Source: Paenalcaligenes hermetiae
Lineage (GTDB): Bacteria; Pseudomonadota; Gammaproteobacteria; Burkholderiales; Burkholderiaceae_B
Length of the DNA: 64,000 nt
Assembly: GCF_039543645.1 (NCBI RefSeq)
Contig: NZ_BAABKD010000011.1
Span: forward strand, 345,690 to 409,689
Direction: 5' to 3'
How positions within the stretch are numbered: the first letter of the stretch is position 1; each line of letters starts with the position of its first letter. Shown here piece after piece: positions 54,485 to 62,782 of this stretch. Position numbers and translations under genes: made by a program. The notes under the pieces are model-generated. The model was given only the letters and a program-made list of their open reading frames with translations, searched no databases and was not told where the DNA came from.

Positions 54485-55333
54485 TTGATTAGTAGCCTAA
54501 ATACCTTTTTTGGTGGTGAGCTAGTACGTATCGTTTCATCCATTGTGGTGATTATCGTTGCTATCTTTCTCAACCATCTTAATGTGCGCTATCAAACCTC
54601 ACCGGCACGCGCGCAAGCTAAGCGGGGTCAAGGCCGACAACAGCTGGTTTTAATTAAAAACGTCATCATCTTGGCTGCTGTTAGCTTTATTGTCATGATT
54701 TGGGCCACCAAGATTGCTGGTGTAGCGATTTCCCTTTCCGCTTTTGCCATGGCATTGGTTTTATCCACCAAAGAGCTCATTATGTGCATCACCGGTTACA
54801 CCATGTTTGCTATGTCGCGCCCTTTTAATGTGGGAGACCATATTGAACTCAGCGGTGTGCAGGGCCTGGTAGTAGATGTGGACCTACTGAATATCACCCT
54901 TTCTGAAACCAATGGTTCCCATCAAATTACAGGTAAAACCATTGTGCTACCTAATAGTGTATTGCTAACTGCGGTCATCACGAATCACTTTGGGCTAGGT
55001 GCTTATGTCGTGGGCACACTGCGCATTGCTGTCCCTTACGCCACACCGCGAGCCGAATTCACAGATATTGCTACGCGTATAGCAACCCGCATTTGTGAGC
55101 CATGGGCAAATGACTCATTACGTCATTTTCAACGCTTGGGCTCCAGAGCCCTTTTAGAAGCCCCATCTAATAAAATAGAGGTGCTGTGGGAGCCTGTGGA
55201 CACCAAGCAGCACTGGGTGGAAATACGCTTTTTAGTGCCTGCTGCCCAAAAAGAGGCCGTATCCCAACAAATCCAAAATCAAATCTGGCAAGAATATGGC
55301 GCCCAGCTTAGTCTGCTGCCCCACTCCCAATAA
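54485..55333 (+). CDS. Small MscS-family mechanosensitive channel
   Basis: The 282-residue protein has three to four transmembrane segments and the MscS pore/beta domain (AFAMALVLSTKELIMCITGYTMF, SRPFNVGDHIELSG, KTIVLPNSVLL). No ATG fits; TTG at 54485 is preceded by GAGGA at eight bases, and TTG at 54479 is too near that site. The tail is a soluble alpha-beta domain. It differs from the large DUF3772-type channel at 20.1-22.5 kb. Confidence 0.87.
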   Translation: MISSLNTFFGGELVRIVSSIVVIIVAIFLNHLNVRYQTSPARAQAKRGQGRQQLVLIKNVIILAAVSFIVMIWATKIAGVAISLSAFAMALVLSTKELIMCITGYTMFAMSRPFNVGDHIELSGVQGLVVDVDLLNITLSETNGSHQITGKTIVLPNSVLLTAVITNHFGLGAYVVGTLRIAVPYATPRAEFTDIATRIATRICEPWANDSLRHFQRLGSRALLEAPSNKIEVLWEPVDTKQHWVEIRFLVPAAQKEAVSQQIQNQIWQEYGAQLSLLPHSQ

Positions 55334-55388
55334 AAATGCCCCGTCACCATCCAGGGGACGAGGCACCTTGCTACAACAAAATACCGAT

Positions 55389-55922
55389 TTACAAGCCTAA
55401 TAAATCGCTCATTTCATCCGCATGTTCTTCTTCTACTGCCATGATTTCCGTTAACATTTGACGTGTGGTGGGGTCGGTATCACCAATAATTGCAATCATC
55501 TGACGATACGACTCCACGGCGATACGCTCAGCAATTAAGTTCGCACGAATCATGTCCTTAATATCAGCACTGGTATCGTATTCGGCATGACTACGTGTTA
55601 CTAAGGTCGCTGGGTCTAAATCGGGCTCACCATTTAACTGCACAATGCGCTCAGCAATACGGCTAGCATGCTCTTGCTCCTGTTGTGCATGCTCTAAAAA
55701 CTCCGCTTTAATGGATTCGTTATGGATACCTGTAGCGGTGAAATAATGGCGCATATAGCGCAATACACAGACCCATTCTGTCGCCAATGCTTCGTTGAGC
55801 ATTTGGATGATTTTTTCTCTATCGCCCTGATAGCCGGAAGAAACTGCCCCGTCGTCAACATGTTTTTTTGCTTGCGCACGAATTGCGGCGACATCAAGAA
55901 TACTCTGGTTATTTTGGCTCAT
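55389..55922 (-). CDS. Ferritin-like (bacterioferritin/Dps-type) protein
   Basis: The 177-residue four-helix protein has ferroxidase-type ligands: EALATEWVCVLRY, EHAQQEQEHASRIAER, and EIMAVEEEHADEM. It stores or detoxifies iron, or acts as a DNA-binding ferritin as in the DpsA-like family. There is a hydrophilic N-terminal tail of about 40 residues. It stands alone with a large upstream region. Confidence 0.88.
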   Translation of the reverse strand: MSQNNQSILDVAAIRAQAKKHVDDGAVSSGYQGDREKIIQMLNEALATEWVCVLRYMRHYFTATGIHNESIKAEFLEHAQQEQEHASRIAERIVQLNGEPDLDPATLVTRSHAEYDTSADIKDMIRANLIAERIAVESYRQMIAIIGDTDPTTRQMLTEIMAVEEEHADEMSDLLGL

Positions 55923-56019
55923 GGCTTATTCCTTTTCAATAATCATACAAACAACGGTCTGTACTTCTAATACCACCATAGCCCAGCCGCTCAATACAAA
56001 ACGTAACCATGAATAACGA
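55923..56019. promoter_or_regulatory. Ferritin-like gene upstream region
   Basis: AT-rich DNA directly upstream of the minus-strand ferritin-like gene, between its start and the next hairpin. It should hold the promoter. No clear Fur box was found by eye. Confidence 0.35.
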
Positions 56020-56115
56020 AAAAAAACAGCGGCAAAATGCCGCTGTATAAAACACAAGATCCTAATGCCGTAAGATCTCGAAACACTCGTCCCCTTATCC
56101 TCCGCGCTTTTTTGA
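56020..56115 (-). ncRNA. Candidate small RNA ending in intrinsic terminator
   Basis: On the minus strand an excellent terminator (stem CAGCGGCA/TGCCGCTG, loop TTT, eight T) stands with no gene before it. The next gene upstream on this strand (ppa) has its own terminator at 56274-56309. Just before the terminator hairpin is an 8-bp stem AGATCTTA/TAGGATCT (one G-U pair) with loop CGGCAT. A weak promoter, TTGCTT then 17 bases then TAAGAT, would start an RNA of about 100 bases. It has no good open reading frame. The RNA start is an estimate. Confidence 0.42.
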
Positions 56116-56273
56116 CTTGTTCAAACGCTGAACTGATCTTACTGCATGTTACATAAATAAGCAAAATACCCAAGTATTAAATTTATTAATACTTGATAAA
56201 AAACCACACCCCCACCATTACCACAATCATTTATAGTCATCACGATCTCAACTAAGCCCCCTAGCAAAGCATA

Positions 56274-56309
56274 AAAAAGGCTTTACATGATAAAATGTAA
56301 AGCCTTTTT
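56274..56309 (-). terminator. Terminator after ppa
   Basis: Long stem AAAAAGGCTTTACA / TGTAAAGCCTTTTT with an eight-base loop and T-rich flank on both strands. Confidence 0.88.
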
Positions 56310-56329
56310 ACGACGTAGCGTTTTAGCTG

Positions 56330-56863
56330 TTATTTTGCTGCTTTATAACGCTCAATACTGCTTGTGATTTCCGCTTTGGCTGCATCTGCATCCGCCCAGC
56401 CCTGGACCTTAACCCACTTCCCTTTTTCTAAGTCTTTGTAACGCTCAAAAAAGTGCTGGATACGATCTAATTCCTCTTGGGGTAAATCAGAAGGTGCATT
56501 GATATGGCGGTATGGAGGATAAAGTTTAGTTACAGGTACAGCCAACACCTTAGCATCGCCACCGGCTTCGTCTTCCATATTCAATACCCCTACGGCACGA
56601 CATTTTACTACCGCACCTACCTGAATTGGAAAAGGCGATAAAACCAACACATCTACCGGATCGCCATCCTCGGAAATAGTTTGTGGCACATAGCCATAGT
56701 TACATGGATAATGCATCGCCGCCAACATAAAGCGGTCTACCATCACCACGCCTGTTTTATCATCAATTTCATATTTGACCGGATCCGAGTTCATCGGGAT
56801 CTCTACAACCACGTTGAACTCTTCGGGGGCATTGTCGCCATAACTTATTGCAGTCAAGCTCAT
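56330..56863 (-). CDS. ppa: Inorganic pyrophosphatase
   Basis: The 177-residue enzyme hydrolyses pyrophosphate to phosphate and drives biosynthesis. Family-I motifs are VVVEIPMNSDPVKYEID, MHYPCNYGYVPQT, the metal-binding loop DGDPVDVLVL and EDEAGGDAKVLAVP. The start at 56863 gives normal length. It follows hemY after 22 bases and is the last gene of the hem operon. Confidence 0.97.
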   Translation of the reverse strand: MSLTAISYGDNAPEEFNVVVEIPMNSDPVKYEIDDKTGVVMVDRFMLAAMHYPCNYGYVPQTISEDGDPVDVLVLSPFPIQVGAVVKCRAVGVLNMEDEAGGDAKVLAVPVTKLYPPYRHINAPSDLPQEELDRIQHFFERYKDLEKGKWVKVQGWADADAAKAEITSSIERYKAAK

Positions 56864-56885
56864 TGATACGCCTTTATAAAAACAA

Positions 56886-58370
56886 TTAATCTTTTGAGCG
56901 AGAGGAGCCATCAGAAGTCATCGTTACATCCACTCCAGGAATAGGAGCAGAATCAAAATAATGATCTGGATGATGACTGTTCTCGCTCGTTTCAGTCATT
57001 TCGCTAGGTGCAAGCACCGTATGCGACTTTGCGCCTAAAACACTGCTATCTACTGCACTTGCAGCCATAGGACGATCATTATCTACGATCAGCGGTGCTT
57101 CGGGCAAGTGACCATCAACCAAGGTAGGATCCGCCTGTAAATCAGCCGCTGGTAATAAGCGATTAGGGGTCATAACAGGTAGTGCGCCTGCCGTGACTGC
57201 CGCAATACGCCAATGATACCTAGCGTCCTCTTCTCGTCCTAATGCATCATACAACTGAGCCAACAAAGCATGCACGCGTAAGTCATTACGGATTTTCATG
57301 CTGCGTTTTAAATAATGCTCAGCTTGGCCCCACAACTGTCCTGTAATACACAAACGCCCTAAAGCGATCAATAAGGCTGGGTCGTGTGGGTATTTTTGCA
57401 ACCACTCTTCCGCTTTACTTAAGCGACGACTGTAATGCTCAGCTGGGCAGTTAGCATATAAACTATACAATTCCGGACTAGGTTTTTGCTGAATCGCCGC
57501 TTCTAATACTCGCGCTTGCTCTTCATAGTTTTGCTGTGCTTCTAGGAACTGCGCCGCCGCTATAGCCACCTGCTCCAGATTTTTTTCTTCAGTGCGCAAA
57601 TCATTCCAGACTGCTTTAAACGAATCTATCTGTGTGGCCGACTGAATACGTCGCGCTGCCGCATACTCGATATAAGCTAAAGCTTGCGTTTTATCAATCG
57701 CGCTACGACGCAATAACAAACGAGTTAGCTCATAAACACGCTCATAGTTATCTTGCTGTCTGTATGCTTTGAGCAATAAACGGGTAGCATGAAAATGACG
57801 TGAGCTCGCATCCTGTACCGGTTGCAGTAAATCAATCGCCTGCTGGGTTTGCCCTTGCTCTAAATAGAGCTCAGCAGCGGCGGTCGCGTAGGCTAACTTT
57901 AAACGAGGATCCGAACCCGCGTTTTTTTGTGCAATCTGTAACGCCTCATCGCGACGCTGATATTCTTCTAGATACTGTGAGGCCTGTGCAGAGGCCAAAC
58001 CAGCCACCACCTTTGAGGTTTTTGACTTGGTTTTGGCTAGCAATTTAGAGAGCTCTTTTTCCGCTTGCGCATAACGGCCTTCCAGCGTACTGATCCACCC
58101 ATTTTGCAAAAGCTCTTGATCACGTTTTTCTGCTCGACGACGTCGCCAAATTTTAAAACGCTCGGGACTACCTGTTAACCATGAAAGTAAACGTAATAGT
58201 GCATAAAAACCAAAAAAACCGGCAATCAGAGCGATCACACCAAAAGTAATAGAAAAGCTCACGTGCCAAGGCGGTGCAACAATCAGTACATTACCATTAT
58301 GATCACGTAACACCAGCGCTAGTGCTACGGCCGCTACAAATACAATACATGTCCAAATCCAGGTTTTCAT
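56886..58370 (-). CDS. hemY: HemY-type membrane TPR protein
   Basis: The 494-residue protein has two N-terminal transmembrane segments (about 5-22 and 42-64), then the family motif RRRRAEKRDQELLQNGWISTLEGRYAQAEKEL and a series of TPR-like helical repeats. HemY in this sense is the gammaproteobacterial/betaproteobacterial hem-operon protein, not protoporphyrinogen oxidase. Its role in heme synthesis is unclear. The tail after about 420 is low in complexity. Confidence 0.9.
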   Translation of the reverse strand: MKTWIWTCIVFVAAVALALVLRDHNGNVLIVAPPWHVSFSITFGVIALIAGFFGFYALLRLLSWLTGSPERFKIWRRRRAEKRDQELLQNGWISTLEGRYAQAEKELSKLLAKTKSKTSKVVAGLASAQASQYLEEYQRRDEALQIAQKNAGSDPRLKLAYATAAAELYLEQGQTQQAIDLLQPVQDASSRHFHATRLLLKAYRQQDNYERVYELTRLLLRRSAIDKTQALAYIEYAAARRIQSATQIDSFKAVWNDLRTEEKNLEQVAIAAAQFLEAQQNYEEQARVLEAAIQQKPSPELYSLYANCPAEHYSRRLSKAEEWLQKYPHDPALLIALGRLCITGQLWGQAEHYLKRSMKIRNDLRVHALLAQLYDALGREEDARYHWRIAAVTAGALPVMTPNRLLPAADLQADPTLVDGHLPEAPLIVDNDRPMAASAVDSSVLGAKSHTVLAPSEMTETSENSHHPDHYFDSAPIPGVDVTMTSDGSSRSKD

Positions 58371-58372
58371 AG

Positions 58373-59755
58373 TTACACCACCTGTTGACGTGTGGATGAA
58401 TGCTGGAGCTCAAACGTGTGAGTCACTGTACTGCTCTCAGGCTGATCCGCCGGCAAAGAATCGGACTCGGTCGAAGCACTAGCGGCTGCGGGCTGATCCT
58501 TTGGGTTAGTTTCTGAAGCAGCATCAGAGGTTTTGGGCTCATCAGCAGGGGCTGGCTTTGTATCTGTCTCAGAGGTGGGTAAATCAGGCACTGAAACGGG
58601 TGCGTCAGACTGCTCTGCTTGTTTTAGACTCTCTATCGCTGCCAACGTGTTATCAATAGTAGGCAACTTAACATCAATATTTGTATCTGCAAGTTGTGTG
58701 GCTAACGACAAGGCGCGTTGCGTAATCGCTAAACTCGGATCAAAACGCCGCTCAATCGCATCCACCACATGCCCCATTTCCGCTTGCCAGACCTTAGGCT
58801 GCTTTGTCATTAACGCCAGCTGTGCCATGGTAATCCGCAAGCGTAAATGCTCACGAAAACGATCCGCCTGCTCCGCAGACATAAGCAAAGCCGCCGAATC
58901 ATCAACACGACGTACACTAACAAATTGCCCCAAATCCTGGCTGATCGTTTTCCAGCCTTTTTGCGTTAGCTCAGCCGCATTCGATAAGGTTTTTTGCCAC
59001 CAAGGGGCGTCAATGGGCACGTCAGACTCAACCTCTGTGTCAGCTGCGGGCTCTATAGTAGAAGAAACCTGCCCATTGATATTGCTGTTTTTGGCATCTG
59101 GTACATATAGCGGTGCTTTATCAACCAGATCAGCCAAACGATCCAATTGAGCAGTAATGCTACTGACATCTACTACCTGAGCCGTCCGTAAGCGATCCAA
59201 ATCCCCATTAAGCGTTTGAATCAACACAGCTAAGCTTTGACGATTTGCTTGGGACAATCGCGCTTGAGCGGTTTCTAGTGACACAATAGCATTGGCTAAA
59301 TTCCCCCCAATCAGTAATTGCTGTTGGGCTAAGATCACAAGCTGCTCGATATCATTAAGGAGCATAAGGTCCGAGCCAGAATCACTGATGGTTTGCAAAG
59401 CCACGCGCATATCTGCTAACTGCTCTTTAGTATGAGCCAATTCTTGTTGCAACTGCTGTAACTGCTGATGCTGATTTTGCACCTGCTGCAAAGCTTGCGC
59501 GGAAGTCTCTTGATTTTTTTGGGCTTGCGCGACTACTTGCTGAAGCTGTGTATGGTACTGCTGTTGTATGTGTTCCTGATTTTGCTGCACATACCAGAGA
59601 GCCCCACCACCAATAATGGCCGCAGCAATAACTGTTAACACCACAGGACCTGTCGACTTTTTACGAGAGGGAGCGGGCGCAGCGGAAGCCGCTTTGGGCT
59701 TATTGGATGTAGCAGATTTATCAACCTGCTGTGTCTTATCGCTTTTTTCTGTCAT
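58373..59755 (-). CDS. hemX: HemX-type membrane protein
   Basis: The 460-residue protein has a short cytoplasmic lysine/alanine-rich N-terminus, one transmembrane helix (about 38-58), then a glutamine-rich coiled coil and a HemX domain (ALQTISDSGSDLMLLNDIEQLVILAQQQL, LLIGGNLANAIVSLETAQARL). The last 90 residues are acidic and low-complexity. It is often called a uroporphyrin-III methyltransferase, but the methylase residues are not present. The start at 59755 is chosen inside a longer frame that overlaps hemD; ATG at 59779 is possible. Confidence 0.88.
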   Translation of the reverse strand: MTEKSDKTQQVDKSATSNKPKAASAAPAPSRKKSTGPVVLTVIAAAIIGGGALWYVQQNQEHIQQQYHTQLQQVVAQAQKNQETSAQALQQVQNQHQQLQQLQQELAHTKEQLADMRVALQTISDSGSDLMLLNDIEQLVILAQQQLLIGGNLANAIVSLETAQARLSQANRQSLAVLIQTLNGDLDRLRTAQVVDVSSITAQLDRLADLVDKAPLYVPDAKNSNINGQVSSTIEPAADTEVESDVPIDAPWWQKTLSNAAELTQKGWKTISQDLGQFVSVRRVDDSAALLMSAEQADRFREHLRLRITMAQLALMTKQPKVWQAEMGHVVDAIERRFDPSLAITQRALSLATQLADTNIDVKLPTIDNTLAAIESLKQAEQSDAPVSVPDLPTSETDTKPAPADEPKTSDAASETNPKDQPAAASASTESDSLPADQPESSTVTHTFELQHSSTRQQVV

Positions 59756-59781
59756 GATTTCATTGTATCCGTTAAGCATTA

Positions 59782-60576
59782 TCAGGGCAGCGCTACCGAC
59801 CGTAATGCCTCTAGCATAGCGGTTTCCGTCGGCGCACACACATGAATCTGTGCAGCAGCTTGCGCTGGTGTAAAAGCGCTGAGCTCTATGAGACAATCCG
59901 CTATACGCGGATGGATAGCAACGAACTGGGCTTGCTGCCACAGCGATTCCCATCCTAAACGTACGATATTATGATATATCGAACGCGTGCTTTCAGAGCT
60001 GGTTAACAAAAAAACAACTGATTGGGGTTTTACCAAATCAGGCTGTAGTTGTATAGCGTCTTTGGCAGACCACTGTGCTGCCAAGCGCTGATAAATGCAA
60101 CAACGAGTGAGTATTTTCCCCTGGCCAAGTAACTGTTGGCTTAACCACTCACGGCCCTGTTGGCCACGAACCAACAATACCCGTTGCACATCCGGAAGTA
60201 AAGGCTGTAAAAGCACCCATAGGGCCTCGGAGTCCTGGCGGGGATGCGAGGCCGGCGGATGAATCAGCTGCCAAGAAGAATGCTGAGGCTGCTGATAAAA
60301 AGGCTGGGCGCTGGCTGCTCCCACTGTAGCAATACGAGTACCGGCAGCAAGTGTTTTTCCAGCCGCCGTTAACGCTTCTAAATAAAGCTGTGCCGCTTGC
60401 GCACTGACAAAAATTAACAAATCAAAGCCCTGAGGATCATAATCCTGAGGCAAAACCGTAAAAGTGCGCGCAATGGCCAAGGCCGGTAGCTCTACGCTTT
60501 GAACACCCAACTGGCACAATGCCTGCGCCAGTCTGTCATTTTTTCCTTTTGGGCGTGTAAGAACCACCGTGGTCAT
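59782..60576 (-). CDS. hemD: Uroporphyrinogen-III synthase
   Basis: The 264-residue enzyme closes and inverts ring D of hydroxymethylbilane to uroporphyrinogen III. Sequence is poorly conserved in this family; VVLTRPKGKNDRLAQAL, LIFVSAQAAQLYLEAL, RIATVGAASAQ, LLVRGQQGREWL and VFLLTSSESTRSI fit it. It follows hemC with two bases between and is followed by hemX. Confidence 0.92.
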   Translation of the reverse strand: MTTVVLTRPKGKNDRLAQALCQLGVQSVELPALAIARTFTVLPQDYDPQGFDLLIFVSAQAAQLYLEALTAAGKTLAAGTRIATVGAASAQPFYQQPQHSSWQLIHPPASHPRQDSEALWVLLQPLLPDVQRVLLVRGQQGREWLSQQLLGQGKILTRCCIYQRLAAQWSAKDAIQLQPDLVKPQSVVFLLTSSESTRSIYHNIVRLGWESLWQQAQFVAIHPRIADCLIELSAFTPAQAAAQIHVCAPTETAMLEALRSVALP

Positions 60577-60578
60577 AT

Positions 60579-61520
60579 TTAATCCTCGGTAGGAATAGAG
60601 AGCCTAGCTAGAATTTCATCCGCCCCCTGCTGTAATAGGTCTTCTCCTACTTGTTGCCCTAAGGCCTCCGCTGAGGCTAACGGCCCACGCGCCTCGGCCC
60701 GATAAACCACTGAAGCATCTGGCTCAGCAACCAAGGCTCGAACCCAAAGTTGATCCCCTTCGATTTCAGCATAAGCCGCCAAAGGTACCTGACATGAGCC
60801 ACCTAACACACGCGTCACGGCGCGCTCGGCCTGAGCTCGATATGTGGAGGCTTGACACACCAAAGGCGCCAGCCAAGCTTGTAGATCCTGACGATCGGCA
60901 TGCGTTTCTATGCCCAAAGCCCCTTGACCTGCAGAAGGCAAGCTATCATCAATAGCAATACTTGAGCGAATACGTTCCGCTAAGCCCAAGCGTTTCAAGC
61001 CAGCCGTAGCCAGAATGATGGCATCAAATTCACCTGCATCCAGCTTGGCTAAGCGTGTGTCTAAATTACCGCGTAACGGTTTAATCGTTAAATGTGCAAA
61101 GCGCTCGCGCAGCTGCGATTCCCGACGCAAGCTGGATGTACCCACCACCGCACCATGAGGTAAATCCGCTAATGAAGCATAGTGATTCGACACAAAAGCA
61201 TCCCGAGGATCATCACGCTCCATAATGACGGGCAAAGCAAATGGTGCAGGCACATCATAGGGGACGTCTTTAAGGGAGTGCACTGCTAAGTCCGCTCGCC
61301 CATCCAACAATGCGGTTTCTAGCTCTTTAATAAAAAGCCCTTTACCCCCGATTTTAGATAAACTGCGGTCTAAAATACGATCGCCTTTGGTGCTCATGCT
61401 CAGTAGTTCTACTTGGCAATCTGGATAGAGCGCACGTAACCGATCCCGCACGTGCTCAGCTTGCCATAACGCTAAACGACTGGCACGTGTGGCAATAACA
61501 AGTTTTTTTGGTGTGGACAT
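60579..61520 (-). CDS. hemC: Porphobilinogen deaminase (hydroxymethylbilane synthase)
   Basis: The 313-residue enzyme joins four porphobilinogen units. Motifs are VIATRASRLALWQAEHV, STKGDRILDRSLSKIGGKGLFIKELE, AVHSLKDVPYDVP, GTSSLRRESQLRERFAHLTIK-type RRESQL, and the cysteine of LGGSCQVPLAAYAE (about 242) that carries the dipyrromethane cofactor. The start at 61520 follows AGGGTAGT. The upstream small open frame ends one base before this start. Confidence 0.97.
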   Translation of the reverse strand: MSTPKKLVIATRASRLALWQAEHVRDRLRALYPDCQVELLSMSTKGDRILDRSLSKIGGKGLFIKELETALLDGRADLAVHSLKDVPYDVPAPFALPVIMERDDPRDAFVSNHYASLADLPHGAVVGTSSLRRESQLRERFAHLTIKPLRGNLDTRLAKLDAGEFDAIILATAGLKRLGLAERIRSSIAIDDSLPSAGQGALGIETHADRQDLQAWLAPLVCQASTYRAQAERAVTRVLGGSCQVPLAAYAEIEGDQLWVRALVAEPDASVVYRAEARGPLASAEALGQQVGEDLLQQGADEILARLSIPTED

Positions 61521-61521
61521 A

Positions 61522-61671
61522 CTACCCTGCAAAATAACGTGCAATCGCTGCACCGATTAAACCCAAGGCGCCTAAAATAGCAAGACCTTGCAATAAAGAA
61601 AGGCCTGATTCTGCCTTTTTGTGTGTTTTCTCAGAGGAAGTCATTTGTTTTCCTTTCGCCTGTTTAGACAT
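61522..61671 (-). CDS. Possible small membrane protein upstream of hemC
   Basis: This 49-residue open frame starts MSKQAKGKQMTSSEKTHKK and ends with a single hydrophobic helix (LSLLQGLAILGALGLIGAAI) and ARYFAG. The stop lies one base before the hemC ATG, a tight fit for an operon. Two starts are possible: ATG at 61671 after GGGGG, or ATG at 61644 (40 residues) after AAAGGA at six bases. The composition (basic tail plus helix) looks like a real small membrane protein. No family is known to me. Confidence 0.5.
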   Translation of the reverse strand: MSKQAKGKQMTSSEKTHKKAESGLSLLQGLAILGALGLIGAAIARYFAG

Positions 61672-61799
61672 ATTTATACCCCCAAGTATAAAACGATTAA
61701 GCTAGCTAAGATAGAGAGACGCTCCCTCTTAAACATATACCTTTAGCCAAAATAAGATACCATTACGCTCACAGGATTCAAAACTAAGGAATAAAAACC

Positions 61800-62420
61800 G
61801 TGAATTTTGCATTATCTCTGCTCATCGCTTTTATTATGGGGCAAGTTTTGCGCCTACGTTATCAACGCCACCACATCCAGCTACTTAGTCGACATTTGGC
61901 GACTATGCAGTTAGAAAAACACATGGAAACGTTAACCACAACCTATTCCCGCGCCATTCAAGAAGCTGACCCTAGCCGACAAGAACAAATCTTTGCCACA
62001 GTAACACAAACCGAGCAAACGGTAGCGGCACAAGCTCAGCGCTTAGCAGAAGCCTTTGAGCACGAGCCTGAAAACAGTACGCTCATGGGGGTTTTGGCAT
62101 ACAACCTGCCTTTTTTAACAAACCTATTCCCCTCTATGAAACGCGACTTCCGAAAACTGTTATATATCCACGCTGCTGGTTTTCGTTACGTTGCCGACAA
62201 CGTGCCGAATTGGGATGCCAAAACACGCGCGTACCACTTTTCCGCTGAGCTATACTTATTTCAACATAGCTGTCACTGGTTTTGTCGATCGCGCCCCGTC
62301 GCCGATGCCCGCCTAATGGTGCGCCACAAAGTCGATCATAAAAAAGTTCTCGATTCCGTAAGCCCACCCACCCACAAAGCCTATACCCAATGGCTAACAA
62401 ACACAAAAAGCCCGCAATAG
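61800..62420 (+). CDS. Membrane-anchored protein of unknown function
   Basis: The 206-residue protein starts at GTG (61800, AAGGA nine bases upstream). It has a short N-terminal helix (LSLLIAFIMGQVLRL), then a long charged helical stretch (QLEKHMETLTTTYSRAIQEADPSRQ) and a globular end with several histidines and tryptophans. A terminator overlaps its stop. I do not recognise the family. It is the last gene before the sul2 island. Confidence 0.72.
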   Translation: MNFALSLLIAFIMGQVLRLRYQRHHIQLLSRHLATMQLEKHMETLTTTYSRAIQEADPSRQEQIFATVTQTEQTVAAQAQRLAEAFEHEPENSTLMGVLAYNLPFLTNLFPSMKRDFRKLLYIHAAGFRYVADNVPNWDAKTRAYHFSAELYLFQHSCHWFCRSRPVADARLMVRHKVDHKKVLDSVSPPTHKAYTQWLTNTKSPQ

Positions 62421-62440
62421 CGCGGGCTTAGCGGCTTTTT
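62408..62440 (+). terminator. Terminator at end of 61.8 kb gene
   Basis: Stem AGCCCGC / GCGGGCT, loop AATAGC, overlapping the stop codon; the T run is at 62436-62440 after a short spacer. Confidence 0.65.
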
Positions 62441-62460
62441 ATGCCATGTACTGCCAGACT

Positions 62461-62500
62461 ATTCGGGATGGGAAATTATTCCCACTCTATTGTAAACAAG
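62461..62500. other. guaA-3'-end-like attachment site (island junction)
   Basis: Read on the minus strand, 62476-62493 gives codons Thr-Ile-Glu-Trp-Glu-stop, the end of GMP synthase GuaA (normally PPGTIEWE). The codon before it is Phe, so the guaA match stops there. An inverted repeat GGGAA-ATTA-TTCCC (62470-62483) covers the stop codon. GIsul2-type islands insert in the 3' end of guaA, so this fits the island end distant from the integrase. Confidence 0.7.
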
Positions 62501-62782
62501 ACATTTTTATCTTTTATATTCAATGGCTTATTTTCCTGCTAATTGGTAATACCATGAAAAATACCATGCTCAGAAAAGGCTTAACAATATTTTGAAAAAT
62601 TGCCTACTGAGCGCTGCCGCACAGCTCCATAGGCCGCTTTCCTGGCTTTGCTTCCAGATGTATGCTATTCTGCTCCTGCAGCTAATGGATCACCGCAAAC
62701 AGGTTACTCGCCTGGGGATTCCCTTTCGACCCGAGCATCCGTATGAGACTCATGCTCGATTATTATTATTATAGAAGCCCCC
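62494..62782 (+). promoter_or_regulatory. sul2 upstream region
   Basis: This is the non-coding stretch typical of sul2 in RSF1010- and ISCR2-type contexts, including the short TTATTATTATTATAG run just before the gene. It must supply the sul2 promoter. I do not mark exact boxes. It includes no other gene. Confidence 0.55.

Noticed and set aside
55334..55388. Hairpin GCCCCGTC...GACGAGGC as an intrinsic terminator
   Set aside because: The stem has a mismatch and no T run follows on either strand. It may help stop two converging genes, but the support is too weak to list.
55991..56173. A 60-residue open frame on the minus strand
   Set aside because: It covers the terminator hairpin at 56028-56046, has no good ribosome binding site, and its sequence shows no protein-like pattern. 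The RNA candidate explains the region better.
62134..62406. A 90-residue minus-strand frame
   Set aside because: Antisense to the 206-residue gene, which has a ribosome binding site and a terminator at its end.
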